The notes: generated from the letters alone by a model not told the origin. A stretch of DNA of 64,000 nt from an uncultured Sphaerochaeta sp. (GCF_963667405.1 NZ_OY763408.1:1-64000); one strand, 5' to 3'; shown: positions 7,594-16,370, counted from the stretch's first letter. A program made the numbers and translations.

Positions 7594-9279
7594 CTAGATG
7601 ACGTCGAACTCACTGCCCCCAATGAACTCCCTGAGCAGGGAGTCATGGGGAACGAGGGTATCGGGAATGGGGTTCACATGCTCGAGGAATCGCAAGAGTC
7701 TCCGGGCAGTCTCGTACGCAGGCCCTGCTGCAGGCTTCACCATCTTCAGCAAGGGTTGCGCATAGGTGGTCAACACACCCAGCTCATAGTCGAGGGCACT
7801 GTTGATCATTACATTTGCATTGTTCTGGAAGGGGAAAATGTAGCGGTCTTCCCCTCTCTGGACCGAAGGCCACATGTTCAGGGTTGTCTCTGCATTTGTG
7901 CCACGGGTTCGGTTGTCCCTGATCATGCGTCGGATGATACGGTTGTCCGTGGTACTGATGCGGTTGTGGTCATCCAGATTCAACTGGGTGAGGGCAGAGA
8001 TGTAGACCCTGAAGAGCAGGTCCTTGTCCAAGGATGCGGTCAGCTCGGGATTCATCCCATGGATACCCTCGATGATGAGGATTGTGCGTTTGTCCAGCTG
8101 TACCGGAACGTTTTCATAGGTACGGGTTGCACTCTTGAAATCAAAGCGCGGGAGTTGGACAGGCTCACCGGCAAAGAGATGCGAGAGGTCTTCCTGGAAC
8201 TTGGGAACGTCAAGAGCCTGGAGAGCTTCCAGGTCGGGCTTGTTGAACTCATCCTTCGGGGCTTGGCTTGGGGGCAAATAGTAGTTGTCCAGTGAGATCT
8301 TGATCGTCTTCTTGCCCAGCACCTGCAGCTGTATGCCCAGCTTGTGTGCAAAGGTGGTCTTGCCCGAGGAGGAAGGGCCTGCCACCAACACGGCCTTGAC
8401 ACTGCTGTGCAGGTTGATCTGGTCGGCGATGCTCGCGATTTTCTTCTGCTGAAGGGCCTCGGCAAGACGGATGAAGGATTCCACCGTATTCTGGTTCCCC
8501 ATCTTGTTCAGTTGGCCCAGACTCTGGATATTGAGGATGCTTCCCCAGGCCTTGTACTCCTTGAAGATGGAGAAGAGCAACGGATTGTCGACAAAGGGAT
8601 CGAGACTCTTGATGTTGTGCGAACGAGGATAGCGCAGCAGCATGCCACGATCCTGGTACGGTTTGAGCTCCCAGACCTTCATCAATCCGGTTCTGGAGAG
8701 AAGCGGCTCATAGGAGATGTCCAGGTACCCTTGCAGGCGATAGAGGTTCACCTTCGGATCGTTGCGCGTAGAGAGCAGGGCGGCCGTCTGGTCGAAATGG
8801 TTTTGTTCGAAGTAGGAGAGCGCCGCTTGGTAAGGCAGGGTGACTTCCTGGATGTTCTGGTTTTGTTCCACAAGACTTCGCATAGTGGTTTCGATCGCCT
8901 CGATGTCCGTTCTGTTGAGCGTAAGGTCATCATCGAAGCTGAAGTAGTAGCCATCGCCGAGGGAGTGGCCGATGACCAACCTCCTCTGCGGATAGAGCAT
9001 CGATACGGCAGCACACAGCAGGTAGCAGATTGAGTGGCGGTACATACGCTTACCCATATCGGAGAACAAGCGGACCGGCTGAAGCGTACAGTCGGCAACC
9101 AAGGAGCGGCTGCAGGAGTGCAGTTCATGGTTCACCAAAGCGCCAATGTACGGATTGTCCTCATAGATGGGATTTCGGCAGGTATTGGACATTCCGGTTG
9201 CAAAAAAGACATCCTCGACCGTCGATCCTATATCCAGGGAGAGTTGTTGTTCGTTGATGGTTACGATGATCTGTTTCAT
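7594..9279 (-). CDS. Nucleoside (uridine-type) kinase with ThrRS-like N-terminal region
   Basis: A 561-aa protein in two parts. Residues 1-60 resemble a TGS domain and residues 60-170 resemble the ThrRS/AlaRS second additional domain (YRHSICYLL, GDGYYFSFD). The C-terminal part is a phosphoribulokinase/uridine-kinase P-loop domain with GPSSSGKTTF at 301-310 and IIEGIHGMNPEL. Related proteins are annotated as nucleoside kinases in Thermotoga, Clostridia and spirochaetes. The N-terminal part may be a leftover RNA- or nucleotide-binding module. The ATG lacks a Shine-Dalgarno and lies 6 bases below a good -10 box. It is the promoter-proximal gene of the pair with uxaE. Confidence 0.85.
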   Translation of the reverse strand: MKQIIVTINEQQLSLDIGSTVEDVFFATGMSNTCRNPIYEDNPYIGALVNHELHSCSRSLVADCTLQPVRLFSDMGKRMYRHSICYLLCAAVSMLYPQRRLVIGHSLGDGYYFSFDDDLTLNRTDIEAIETTMRSLVEQNQNIQEVTLPYQAALSYFEQNHFDQTAALLSTRNDPKVNLYRLQGYLDISYEPLLSRTGLMKVWELKPYQDRGMLLRYPRSHNIKSLDPFVDNPLLFSIFKEYKAWGSILNIQSLGQLNKMGNQNTVESFIRLAEALQQKKIASIADQINLHSSVKAVLVAGPSSSGKTTFAHKLGIQLQVLGKKTIKISLDNYYLPPSQAPKDEFNKPDLEALQALDVPKFQEDLSHLFAGEPVQLPRFDFKSATRTYENVPVQLDKRTILIIEGIHGMNPELTASLDKDLLFRVYISALTQLNLDDHNRISTTDNRIIRRMIRDNRTRGTNAETTLNMWPSVQRGEDRYIFPFQNNANVMINSALDYELGVLTTYAQPLLKMVKPAAGPAYETARRLLRFLEHVNPIPDTLVPHDSLLREFIGGSEFDVI

Positions 9280-9285
9280 ACACCA

Positions 9286-9314
9286 ATCATACTAGAGCAA
9301 CAATGAGTGAACAA
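9286..9314 (-). promoter_or_regulatory. Promoter of the nucleoside kinase-uxaE unit, probably leaderless
   Basis: On the minus strand, TTGTTC (9314-9309), a 17-base spacer and TATGAT (9291-9286) are followed by only six bases before the ATG at 9279. With a usual start-site distance the first transcribed base would be at or next to the A of the ATG, and no ribosome-binding site is present. Confidence 0.65.
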
Positions 9315-9339
9315 GAGCAAAGCGTTTTCCAGCCGAATG

Positions 9340-9348
9340 TGCTATACT
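9340..9348 (+). promoter_or_regulatory. Extended -10 element upstream of the aldehyde oxidoreductase gene
   Basis: TGCTATACT at 9340-9348 fits an extended -10. The -35 region is poor. It lies downstream of an in-frame ATG at 9307, which argues that translation starts later, at TTG 9397 or ATG 9403. Confidence 0.45.
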
Positions 9349-9402
9349 GATGCTTTCCAACGAAAGATTGACAGCGTGTCTGGAGGTAGCTACCTTTTGT
9401 AT

Positions 9403-11214
9403 ATGAAAAAGAAGCGTGCATTGGCGTATCCCTATCGCCATCGTTCGATACTGCATATAGATATTGGCTCTGAGACGTATTCTCAGATTCCCCTGGAAGA
9501 AGATGAGGCGAAAGCCTTGCTCGGCGGGCGTCTGCTTGCCCTCACCCTGTGGGAACGATTTGCCCAATTCGACGAATTGGATCAGAAGAGTTATGAAAGA
9601 GGCAATCCGGTGGTTTTTGCACCGGGGGCCGGGGTCGACACGCCCCTAAGCTGTTGCACATCCTTTACCGTGGTCACCAAAAGTCCGGTCACCGGAGCTC
9701 TTTCCATCACCAGCGCAGCCTCCTCCCTCGCCCAGGCAATTGTGGATTGCGGCTATAGCGCTTTGGTCATCACCGGTCGGGCCAGACGGCTTTCCTCCTT
9801 CTCCATCTCAGAGGGAAAGGTTGGGTTTTCCAGCTCAGAGGAGTTGCACGACCAGCTCACCACAGAAGTGGCAAAGCGCTCGAATGCCGCACATGTGGTT
9901 GCAATAGGACCTGCAGGGGAGCACTTGGTAAGCCATGCTTCCCTCTATGCAAACGGTCAGAACATCACCCGTGGCGGGGTGGGGTTGGTGTTCGGGATGA
10001 AGAACATCAAATACTTCACCCTTCACCCCCACTTGCAGGGTCGGGACAGCTATGATTCCGAGCGTATGGGAAAGCTTTCCACCTCCCTGCTCAAGGAAAT
10101 GAACAGCACGAAAATTGGGAGAACCATTGCTGAGCAAGGTTCCATCGCGTTGCTGCAAAAGGCCAATCATCATGGGTGGGCTGCCATCGATACATACTCT
10201 ACGCGCATCGATGGTCGTCTCTGGGGGCTCTGTCCTCGTTCATGTGAACAGCAGATGGATGCCAAAGTGCCAGCCTGTCCTGCCTGTACCGAGAGAAACG
10301 CTCTTGATCTGGAAAGTGGAATGGCTCTTGGTTCGAATCTGGAGCTGTTTGACAGCAGGAGCGTACAACAACTGGTGACCCGCTGCCTTGAGAACGGCCT
10401 CGACCCGGTGAGTGTCGGTTCTGTGCTTGCATGGGCGCGAAAATGCCGTCAGGATGGGCTATTGGGCTTCCTGCCCGATATGCAGCGTTCTTCGGCAATG
10501 GTCTACTTGCGCTTGATCGATGCCATGGCTTTCGGCCGAGGTACTGGTGAGCAACTGGGCAAGAGTCTTGGGGAATTGGTTTCCCTCTATGGGGGTTTTG
10601 AGCACGCCTATATGGTGCAGAACCTTCCCTTGCAGCCTTACGACTACCGAGCCCTTCCGGTGCAGGCTACGCTTGCTGCCATCGGGGATGAGACACTGGT
10701 AGTGGGCGAGCTCTTGTGGGGCAATCGCTACAGGCGTGGCAATGAGCGGAGGCTCGCCTCCTGGGCACTCAGTGCGCAGACCCTTGGCATCGCAATGGAA
10801 GGGGTGGGGTTCTGCCATTGGGCATCGGTATCGCACTTTGCACATCCTTTGTTGCACTTCCCGCACTTCAAGCGCGAAAAGAGACTTCTCTCCCAGCTTT
10901 CCGAACTGGCGTCCTTATCTGAGGGATATGAGATTGACAGTTCGTGGATGATGAGCTATGCACGGACATGCCTGAAAAAGCAGCGTGAGATCACCTATCG
11001 CCTTCGTGGGAAGACCGGACCGTACGGAGAGCTCCCGGACCAACTGCTGGTGAACGGAAAGAGCAATTTCCGTGCTGCCCAAGTGGTCCCCCTAGCCCGT
11101 CTGCTCGATGCCTATTGGTCGCTTTCTTCGAAGAAATCGTATTGGAGGGATGGCAAGAAGCGGTCGTCGTCAAAGGCTCGTACCGAAACTCCTTCACCGT
11201 CCAAGATGGCATAA
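9403..11214 (+). CDS. Aldehyde:ferredoxin oxidoreductase family protein (tungstopterin type)
   Basis: About 603 aa from ATG 9403. Family enzymes oxidise aldehydes to acids with ferredoxin, using a tungsto-bispterin cofactor and one [4Fe-4S] cluster. Visible features are the N-terminal GGRLLALTLW and PGAGVDTPLSCCTSFTVVTKSP, then GPAGEHLVSHASLYANGQNITRG, the Cys-rich segment (C277, C281, C292, C295) and GVGFC with C471. The usual CxxCxxxC run is only CPACTERN here, with Asn299 where the third Cys is expected. The start was set at 9403 (TTG 9397 is possible) because GGAGGT and the -10 element lie upstream of it. The last 103 bases overlap the convergent phosphodiesterase gene. No partner ferredoxin or MoaD/ThiS-like gene is adjacent. 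Confidence 0.85.
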   Translation: MKKKRALAYPYRHRSILHIDIGSETYSQIPLEEDEAKALLGGRLLALTLWERFAQFDELDQKSYERGNPVVFAPGAGVDTPLSCCTSFTVVTKSPVTGALSITSAASSLAQAIVDCGYSALVITGRARRLSSFSISEGKVGFSSSEELHDQLTTEVAKRSNAAHVVAIGPAGEHLVSHASLYANGQNITRGGVGLVFGMKNIKYFTLHPHLQGRDSYDSERMGKLSTSLLKEMNSTKIGRTIAEQGSIALLQKANHHGWAAIDTYSTRIDGRLWGLCPRSCEQQMDAKVPACPACTERNALDLESGMALGSNLELFDSRSVQQLVTRCLENGLDPVSVGSVLAWARKCRQDGLLGFLPDMQRSSAMVYLRLIDAMAFGRGTGEQLGKSLGELVSLYGGFEHAYMVQNLPLQPYDYRALPVQATLAAIGDETLVVGELLWGNRYRRGNERRLASWALSAQTLGIAMEGVGFCHWASVSHFAHPLLHFPHFKREKRLLSQLSELASLSEGYEIDSSWMMSYARTCLKKQREITYRLRGKTGPYGELPDQLLVNGKSNFRAAQVVPLARLLDAYWSLSSKKSYWRDGKKRSSSKARTETPSPSKMA

Positions 11215-11657
11215 CTGGGTCCCAGACTGGTTCTGGGATAGGTTGGAGAGCCAGGGTTGAGCAACAGGATGCCGTCTGCATCCAGCTGTACTTTTGGTAC
11301 ATGCGTATGCCCATAGAGGAAAATATCCCCTTTCCTGAGGTCAAGTCCGTAGGGGGAGGGGTATCGGTCCCCATGCGTCATAACCAGTCCTCTCCCTTTC
11401 CATGGAGCTCTCCACACCAAGGGAGGCAGGTTCAGGGATGCGTTGGAGAATTCGTAGGAACTGTCACAGTTTCCCCGTACCAGATGCATAGGGATCTCCT
11501 GATGCAGGAGTGCCGAGAAAAGCGGGTTGTCCGATGGACAGAGATCTCCTGCAATCAGGATGGCCTCTGCGTTGAACCTCCGTGCCTTTTCAAGCAGGCG
11601 TTCGAGAACCCGCAAAGAGCCATGAATGTCACTGGTAATCAGGTAGGTTGGAGTCAC
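11112..11657 (-). CDS. YfcE/MJ0936-family metallophosphodiesterase
   Basis: A 181-aa calcineurin-like phosphoesterase with all the expected metal-binding blocks in order: SDIHG, AGDLCP, GNCD (in place of GNHE), MTHGD and GHTH. Family members hydrolyse phosphodiesters in vitro; the natural substrate is usually unknown. The start is a GTG at 11657, chosen because GGAGGAG lies ten bases upstream and the protein then begins directly before the first beta strand (VTPTYLITSDIHG). A TTG or ATG further upstream would add an unlikely tail. The 3' end overlaps the aldehyde oxidoreductase gene by 103 bases on the opposite strand. Confidence 0.88.
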   Translation of the reverse strand: MTPTYLITSDIHGSLRVLERLLEKARRFNAEAILIAGDLCPSDNPLFSALLHQEIPMHLVRGNCDSSYEFSNASLNLPPLVWRAPWKGRGLVMTHGDRYPSPYGLDLRKGDIFLYGHTHVPKVQLDADGILLLNPGSPTYPRTSLGPSYAILDGEGVSVRAFDDDRFLPSLQYDFFEESDQ

Positions 11658-11776
11658 GGCTGAGAATCTCCTCCACATTTTTCCATTTGATGGAAGCATG
11701 CTTCTTGTGATGTGCGCACATTGTTGCTATTATGATACGAGAATTATATAAAAATATACAATACGGGGGGAGGCCT

Positions 11777-12703
11777 ATGTCATCCATCAGAGAGCTGGAA
11801 TGCAGTGATGGGAAATCAGTGTGGTACCGCGTCTGGATCCCTTCTGACTCCCAGGTTGAGGCGGTACTTCTCATTTTGCATGGTATGGCAGAACATAGTC
11901 TTCGCTATGAACGCTTTGCAACCTATCTCAACGCCAAGGGGATTGCAGTGTATGCACCCGATCATCGTGGACATGGAGAAACTGCCGTTCGCAGCTCCGA
12001 TACCCTTGGATGGTTTGCCGAACGCGAAGGCTGGCAGCGGGTGGTCGATGATGCATATGAGCTGACCAATGTCATCCTCTCCGAATTTCCCAGGAAACCT
12101 CTCTTTCTTCTTGGTCACAGTATGGGCTCATTTCTTGCCCGGACGCTCATGGTGCAACACTCAGATCTCTTCGACGGTGTGGTGATCATGGGTACCGGCC
12201 CAAGCCAAGGCCTTTTGGGAAAAGTCGGAAAGATGCTGGCAAAGAATCATGTTTCCAAGTATGGGTCCAAACACCCCGATACACTGTTGGACAAGATGAG
12301 TTTCGGGTCCTACAACAAAAAGATTACGAGGCCACAGACGCCTTTCGACTGGCTGAGCCGTGACAAAGAGCAGGTTGCCCGGTATATCGACGATCCTCTG
12401 TGCGGTTTTGTCTGTACTTCCAAATTTTTCGATGATCTGCTGGATGGGGTGGAAATGGCAAATGACCGCGCTCGTGCAAGGAAACTCCCTGCCGATCTCT
12501 CCCTTTTGGTCATAAGTGGGGAGAAGGATCCCGTAGGTGGCTACGGCAAGGGCGTCCGAAAGGTCTACGAACTCTATCGGGAGAGCAATATCAGTGATAT
12601 CACCCTCCACTTGGTTCCCGAGGCACGCCATGAGCTGCTGCAGGAGACCAACAGGCTTTCCACAAAGGAGTACCTGTACTCCTGGATGAGCCAAAGGATC
12701 TAG
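11777..12703 (+). CDS. Monoacylglycerol lipase-like alpha/beta hydrolase
   Basis: A 308-aa serine hydrolase, probably cytoplasmic since no signal peptide is seen. The oxyanion-hole segment LHGMAEHS and APDHRGHGE are followed by the nucleophile elbow GHSMGS; Asp in SGEKDPVGG and His in PEARHELLQE complete a full catalytic triad. The pattern matches the PldB/monoglyceride lipase group (lysophospholipase L2). ATG 11777 is preferred over upstream codons because GGGGGAGG precedes it by 4 bases. The BrkB-like gene begins two bases after its stop, so they are co-transcribed and a membrane lipid role is plausible. Confidence 0.85.
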   Translation: MSSIRELECSDGKSVWYRVWIPSDSQVEAVLLILHGMAEHSLRYERFATYLNAKGIAVYAPDHRGHGETAVRSSDTLGWFAEREGWQRVVDDAYELTNVILSEFPRKPLFLLGHSMGSFLARTLMVQHSDLFDGVVIMGTGPSQGLLGKVGKMLAKNHVSKYGSKHPDTLLDKMSFGSYNKKITRPQTPFDWLSRDKEQVARYIDDPLCGFVCTSKFFDDLLDGVEMANDRARARKLPADLSLLVISGEKDPVGGYGKGVRKVYELYRESNISDITLHLVPEARHELLQETNRLSTKEYLYSWMSQRI

Positions 12704-12705
12704 GG

Positions 12706-13947
12706 ATGGCTTTCAGGTCTGTGATACAGCAAAACCTCAAACGACTGGGCCTTTTCTATGCTACGGTTTTCCGGCAGGCGATGAAGGACAACATCCTCAA
12801 CTCTGCCTCGGGTCTTGTCTATTCAACCCTGCTTGCCATAGTTCCTGCCCTTACGTTCATCTTTACCTTCTTCAATGCCTTGGGAGTTCTTGAGCCCTTG
12901 ATAGCATTTCTTTCTGAGTGGCTCACTGAGCTTGCCGGGGTACAGGCTGGGGGTGAGTTGATGACGTTGCTCACACGCTATACCCGCAATGCAACCAGCC
13001 TCGGCGTGGTGGGCCTCATCTCGTTCCTGGTTACCATGGTGTTGTTGATCAACAAGGTCTGGACGGTGATCAACCACATCTATCGTTCCTCACGGTCGAG
13101 AAATCCTGTGAGACGGTTTGCCGGCTACATCACCTTCCTCATTGTGGCAAGCTTGCTTCTGGCTGCCTATGTCAGCGTACAGTCTGTGCTCACCACGTGG
13201 TATCTGGACTTGCTCGGGGTAAGCATGGGGCGCTGGTCTTCGGCACTGCAGTCCATCGCACCGGCACTCATTGTTGCACTGGTCCTTTTCTTGCTCATAT
13301 ACTTTGTCCCCAATACCAAGGTTCGGTTCAATGCCGCGTTCCTCGGCAGTCTTTCCGGGGTGCTGGTCATTACCATCTTCAGCAAATTCACGACGTTGCT
13401 TACCAATCTGGCAACCAACTTTTCCGTCATTTACGGTTCGTTTGCTGCGGTCTTCCTGTTTCTCTTTTTCTGCTATGTGTTCTGGGCCACGGTCTTTTTC
13501 AGTGTTGAGCTAGCCTATGTCCATCAGTTCCGCCCCGATGCAACAAGTTTCCGAGGCTTGCCCCAAAGCCCATCTCTGCAGCTCTCGGAAGGAACCAACA
13601 TCATGATGCTCATCGGCAGCAACTTCCGCGAAGGACGGGGTGCCACTTCCACCAAGGAGATGCTGGACAGGCTTGCCATCCCGTTCAATCGCCTGCAAGG
13701 CTTTCTCGATCTGCTGACACAGTTGGATTTCATCACATCCACAAACAGCAGCAGGACCAGCTTCATCCCCAAGCAACCCTTGGAAAGTCTGAGAATGCAG
13801 GAGCTGGTGATGGGTCTGTACGGTCTCGCGAACATCGATGAAGTGGAGCACGATACGGCAGGGGAAGCAGTGGCCCAGCAGGTGCAGGACCACGGTATTG
13901 CGTCTCTGGGAAACCTTACCATCGAGAATCTGCTGCAACGGATCTAG
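12706..13947 (+). CDS. YihY/BrkB-family inner membrane protein
   Basis: A 413-aa integral membrane protein with about six hydrophobic segments in the first 275 residues (STLLAIVPALTFIFTFF and similar) and a soluble C-terminal tail of about 130 residues. The tail resembles a winged-helix-like extension seen in long YihY proteins. The family was once annotated as ribonuclease BN, which is no longer accepted, and the function is not established. It starts two bases after the lipase stop codon and ends in a 4-base convergent overlap with the ZIP transporter gene. Confidence 0.85.
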   Translation: MAFRSVIQQNLKRLGLFYATVFRQAMKDNILNSASGLVYSTLLAIVPALTFIFTFFNALGVLEPLIAFLSEWLTELAGVQAGGELMTLLTRYTRNATSLGVVGLISFLVTMVLLINKVWTVINHIYRSSRSRNPVRRFAGYITFLIVASLLLAAYVSVQSVLTTWYLDLLGVSMGRWSSALQSIAPALIVALVLFLLIYFVPNTKVRFNAAFLGSLSGVLVITIFSKFTTLLTNLATNFSVIYGSFAAVFLFLFFCYVFWATVFFSVELAYVHQFRPDATSFRGLPQSPSLQLSEGTNIMMLIGSNFREGRGATSTKEMLDRLAIPFNRLQGFLDLLTQLDFITSTNSSRTSFIPKQPLESLRMQELVMGLYGLANIDEVEHDTAGEAVAQQVQDHGIASLGNLTIENLLQRI

Positions 13948-14750
13948 CCCAAGGCCACATCCAGAACCATCATGGTCACAAAGCCGAGCATAGTCCCGAA
14001 CGTTGCATAGTGGATGCCCTTGTGGTCACCTTTTTCTGCCTGGGACTCAGGTATCAGCTCCTCAACCACCACATAGATCATGGCCCCTGCCGCGAAGGAA
14101 AGGGCATAGGGAAGAATGGGTTGCATCTGGGTGACCAAAAGGGCGCCAAGCACTCCCCCCAGGGGTTCCACAATGCCGGAAGCCTGGCCGTAGAAGAAGG
14201 CCTTGCGCCGGCTCAGATTTTCCCTGCGAAGCGGAATGGAGACTGCTGCTCCCTCGGGAAGATTCTGCAGTCCGATACCTATGGCAACCACCAAAGCACC
14301 CATCATGCTGTCTCCGCCGATGATTGCTGCAGAGCCGATGGCCACTCCCACTGCCAACCCTTCGGGGAAGTTGTGCAACGTGATCGAAAGCACCAGAAGG
14401 ATGGATCGCCTGAGATGTGTTGGCAACCCCTCCTCATCGCCTTGCTTTGAGCCGATGTGTGCATGGGGGAGGAGGTGGTCGCTGAGCCAGAGAAACCCTC
14501 CGCCAAGCAGAAATCCGATTGACGCAACGAGGTAGGCGGGGACCTTCCCTCCCTCCGCTATCTCTATGGCAGGGGCAAGCAGGGACCAGAAAGAGGCTGC
14601 TATCATGACTCCGCTGGCAAAGCCAAGCATGCTGTTCATGACGTGGGCTTTGATTGTCTTGAAAAAGAACACAAGCGCTGCGCCCAAAGCAGTCATTGCC
14701 CAGGTGCCCATGGTGGCAAGGAACGCCAGAAATACCGGATTGTTACTCAT
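13944..14750 (-). CDS. ZIP-family divalent metal transporter
   Basis: A 268-aa transporter for zinc or other divalent cations. About eight membrane segments are visible, with the two signature metal-site helices HNFPEGLAVG and QNLPEGAAVS in the middle and a short His-containing loop (LLPHAHIG) between early helices. It resembles the GufA/ZupT branch. ATG 14750 (MSNNPVF) is chosen; the longer frame begins only with a TTG. No zinc operator like that before znuA is visible here, so it may not belong to the Zur regulon. Confidence 0.9.
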   Translation of the reverse strand: MSNNPVFLAFLATMGTWAMTALGAALVFFFKTIKAHVMNSMLGFASGVMIAASFWSLLAPAIEIAEGGKVPAYLVASIGFLLGGGFLWLSDHLLPHAHIGSKQGDEEGLPTHLRRSILLVLSITLHNFPEGLAVGVAIGSAAIIGGDSMMGALVVAIGIGLQNLPEGAAVSIPLRRENLSRRKAFFYGQASGIVEPLGGVLGALLVTQMQPILPYALSFAAGAMIYVVVEELIPESQAEKGDHKGIHYATFGTMLGFVTMMVLDVALG

Positions 14751-14843
14751 ACCGTTACGATACGAGCCTGCCAAGCATAGGTCAAGAGGAAAACCGCTTG
14801 CCTAGCACTGCAAACAAAGGCTACTCTGGTGATGGAGGCTCCT

Positions 14844-15308
14844 ATGGTGTTAGATTCCTTGACCCAACCAGTGATCGACCCCCTCATCTGGCACTCTTTT
14901 CCTGATGAGCGTGACGGTATTCTTACCGATGAAATATGGAAGTGTGGTGACCTTGTCTGCACACTCTTGAAAGACCCTGCCTGCAAAAGCGGGGAGGATC
15001 TGGTACGCATTCCCTACTCGGTGGTGGTCCAGCGCAAAGGCAAGACCATCCTTGCCGTCAGCCTTGAGCAGGAGGATCTTCGCTCCCTCTCCTACAAGCT
15101 CGGATGCTCGCTCAGGGAGTTGCAGGATGAGTACCAGACCAAGGGCTACTTCTCAGAGCTCAGGGCGTATCTCTATACTGCCTTGGAACGTGAAGACCTG
15201 GGGCTCTATGATGGGGATATGGACTTGCAGAGCATCAGGATCTTCTTCCTGGAGAACATCTGCGATACCTTTGATATCCTCAGTGAGCCGGTACAGCTCA
15301 AAGGGTAA
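14844..15308 (+). CDS. Hypothetical cytoplasmic protein
   Basis: About 154 aa, not recognised. It has no signal peptide or membrane segment. It is mixed alpha/beta and acidic, with a helical C-terminal half (LRSLSYKLGCSLRELQDEY, SELRAYLYTALEREDL). The start at 14844 is supported by GGAGG five bases upstream; the earlier ATG at 14832 would place that motif inside the gene. It stands alone between divergent and convergent neighbours, and its 3' end overlaps the lipoprotein gene by 11 bases. Confidence 0.7.
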   Translation: MVLDSLTQPVIDPLIWHSFPDERDGILTDEIWKCGDLVCTLLKDPACKSGEDLVRIPYSVVVQRKGKTILAVSLEQEDLRSLSYKLGCSLRELQDEYQTKGYFSELRAYLYTALEREDLGLYDGDMDLQSIRIFFLENICDTFDILSEPVQLKG

Positions 15309-15693
15309 AGACAAAGCTTCCTGAGAAATGTACCGAGGAAGAGGGTCCTGAAGGCTCCCGATAGGGAGCTATGATACCCGTTCCACCCTCCTTGATCGCC
15401 AAGGGTGCATAGAGGGTGGAGGTGTTCTCGTGGGGAACCAGTGTCGAAATGCGTGCTACGGGGGCAGAGGCAATCTGGGCCTTGAGCACGACGCCCTCGA
15501 TTTCCAGCAACACCCACTGCCCGTAGGAGTACCCTGCCTCGAGCAAATCCTCTTCACCGATTGAGATGCTCACCATCTCGCTCACCGGCTTTCCTGCCAC
15601 TTCCAAAGGGATGCTCTGAGCTCTTTTTGCAGTGGTGCAGGATGCCAGCAGCAACAGGCTGGCAAGTATGGTCACGATATATGCTTTTCTCAT
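15298..15693 (-). CDS. Small predicted lipoprotein
   Basis: A 131-aa protein with a clear lipoprotein signal: MRKAYIVTILASLLLLASC, with the lipobox LLASC at 15-19 so that Cys19 becomes the N-terminus. The rest is beta-rich with no recognised domain. Its ATG follows the TGA of the Crp/Fnr gene with no gap, and the ribosome-binding site (AGGAGG) lies inside the end of that gene. The pair is therefore one transcript, linking this lipoprotein to the regulator. Confidence 0.8.
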   Translation of the reverse strand: MRKAYIVTILASLLLLASCTTAKRAQSIPLEVAGKPVSEMVSISIGEEDLLEAGYSYGQWVLLEIEGVVLKAQIASAPVARISTLVPHENTSTLYAPLAIKEGGTGIIAPYREPSGPSSSVHFSGSFVFTL

Positions 15694-16356
15694 TCAATCC
15701 TCCTGAATCAGGGTGAAGGAATTCTTCTGGTACTCCAAAAGGCCTTCCCTGCGCATCTTGCTCAATTCGCTGGACATGGCGCTGCGTTCCACACACAGAT
15801 AGTCTGCCAGCTGTTGACGGTCGAACGGGATGGAGAAACTCCTGCTCCCTCGTTTCTGTGCTTCACTGGAGAGGTAGGAGAGCAGCTTCTCCCGTGTGCT
15901 CCGTTTGGTGATGTGGTTCATCTTCTTCATGAGTTCCAGATTCTTGTAGGAGAGCAGGTGTACCATATTCTCGATGAGTGCGTGATGGAAGCTGCACGCT
16001 TTGGAACAGGAGCTTATCACCTGATGCACATCCAAGAAGAGAATTGAGGAAGGCTCGCAGGTGATGACCGACACTTCGCTCATTTGTTGGGTGCAGGCAA
16101 GCGTTTCGGCAAAGCTGTCAGCAACCCCCAGATTGGAGACCACGGTCCTATTGCCCCAGAAGTCATGGCGCACGATGTTTACCGAACCGCTGAGCACGAT
16201 TCCCAGTTCGTCGGTATACTCCCGCTCATCAATGATCGTATAGTCCTTGGGAAACTCTACTTTTCTTGCCTTCAGACAAGTGAGCAGGCTGGGAATATCC
16301 TCAGCCTGAATCTGAGCGAAAAGGACCGATTGCATCAAGAGGGGAACGACATCCAT
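15694..16356 (-). CDS. Crp/Fnr-family transcriptional regulator
   Basis: A 220-aa regulator with an N-terminal cyclic-nucleotide-binding-like beta-barrel (residues 15-120: DELGIVLSGSVNIVRHDFWGNRTVVSNLG) and a C-terminal winged helix with the recognition segment RQQLADYLCVERSAMSSELSKMR. The four N-terminal cysteines of a classical Fnr [4Fe-4S] cluster are absent. It resembles the sub-group that sits beside ferredoxin or hybrid-cluster genes in anaerobes and responds to NO or redox stress; that assignment is inference. A perfect palindrome lies 14 bases upstream of its start and is shared with the divergent ferredoxin gene. Confidence 0.9.
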   Translation of the reverse strand: MDVVPLLMQSVLFAQIQAEDIPSLLTCLKARKVEFPKDYTIIDEREYTDELGIVLSGSVNIVRHDFWGNRTVVSNLGVADSFAETLACTQQMSEVSVITCEPSSILFLDVHQVISSCSKACSFHHALIENMVHLLSYKNLELMKKMNHITKRSTREKLLSYLSSEAQKRGSRSFSIPFDRQQLADYLCVERSAMSSELSKMRREGLLEYQKNSFTLIQED

Positions 16357-16370
16357 AGATATTCCTTATC

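Noticed and set aside
9307..9402. N-terminal extension of the aldehyde oxidoreductase from ATG 9307
   Set aside because: It would start upstream of the extended -10 element and of the GGAGGT; the added residues do not resemble the family.
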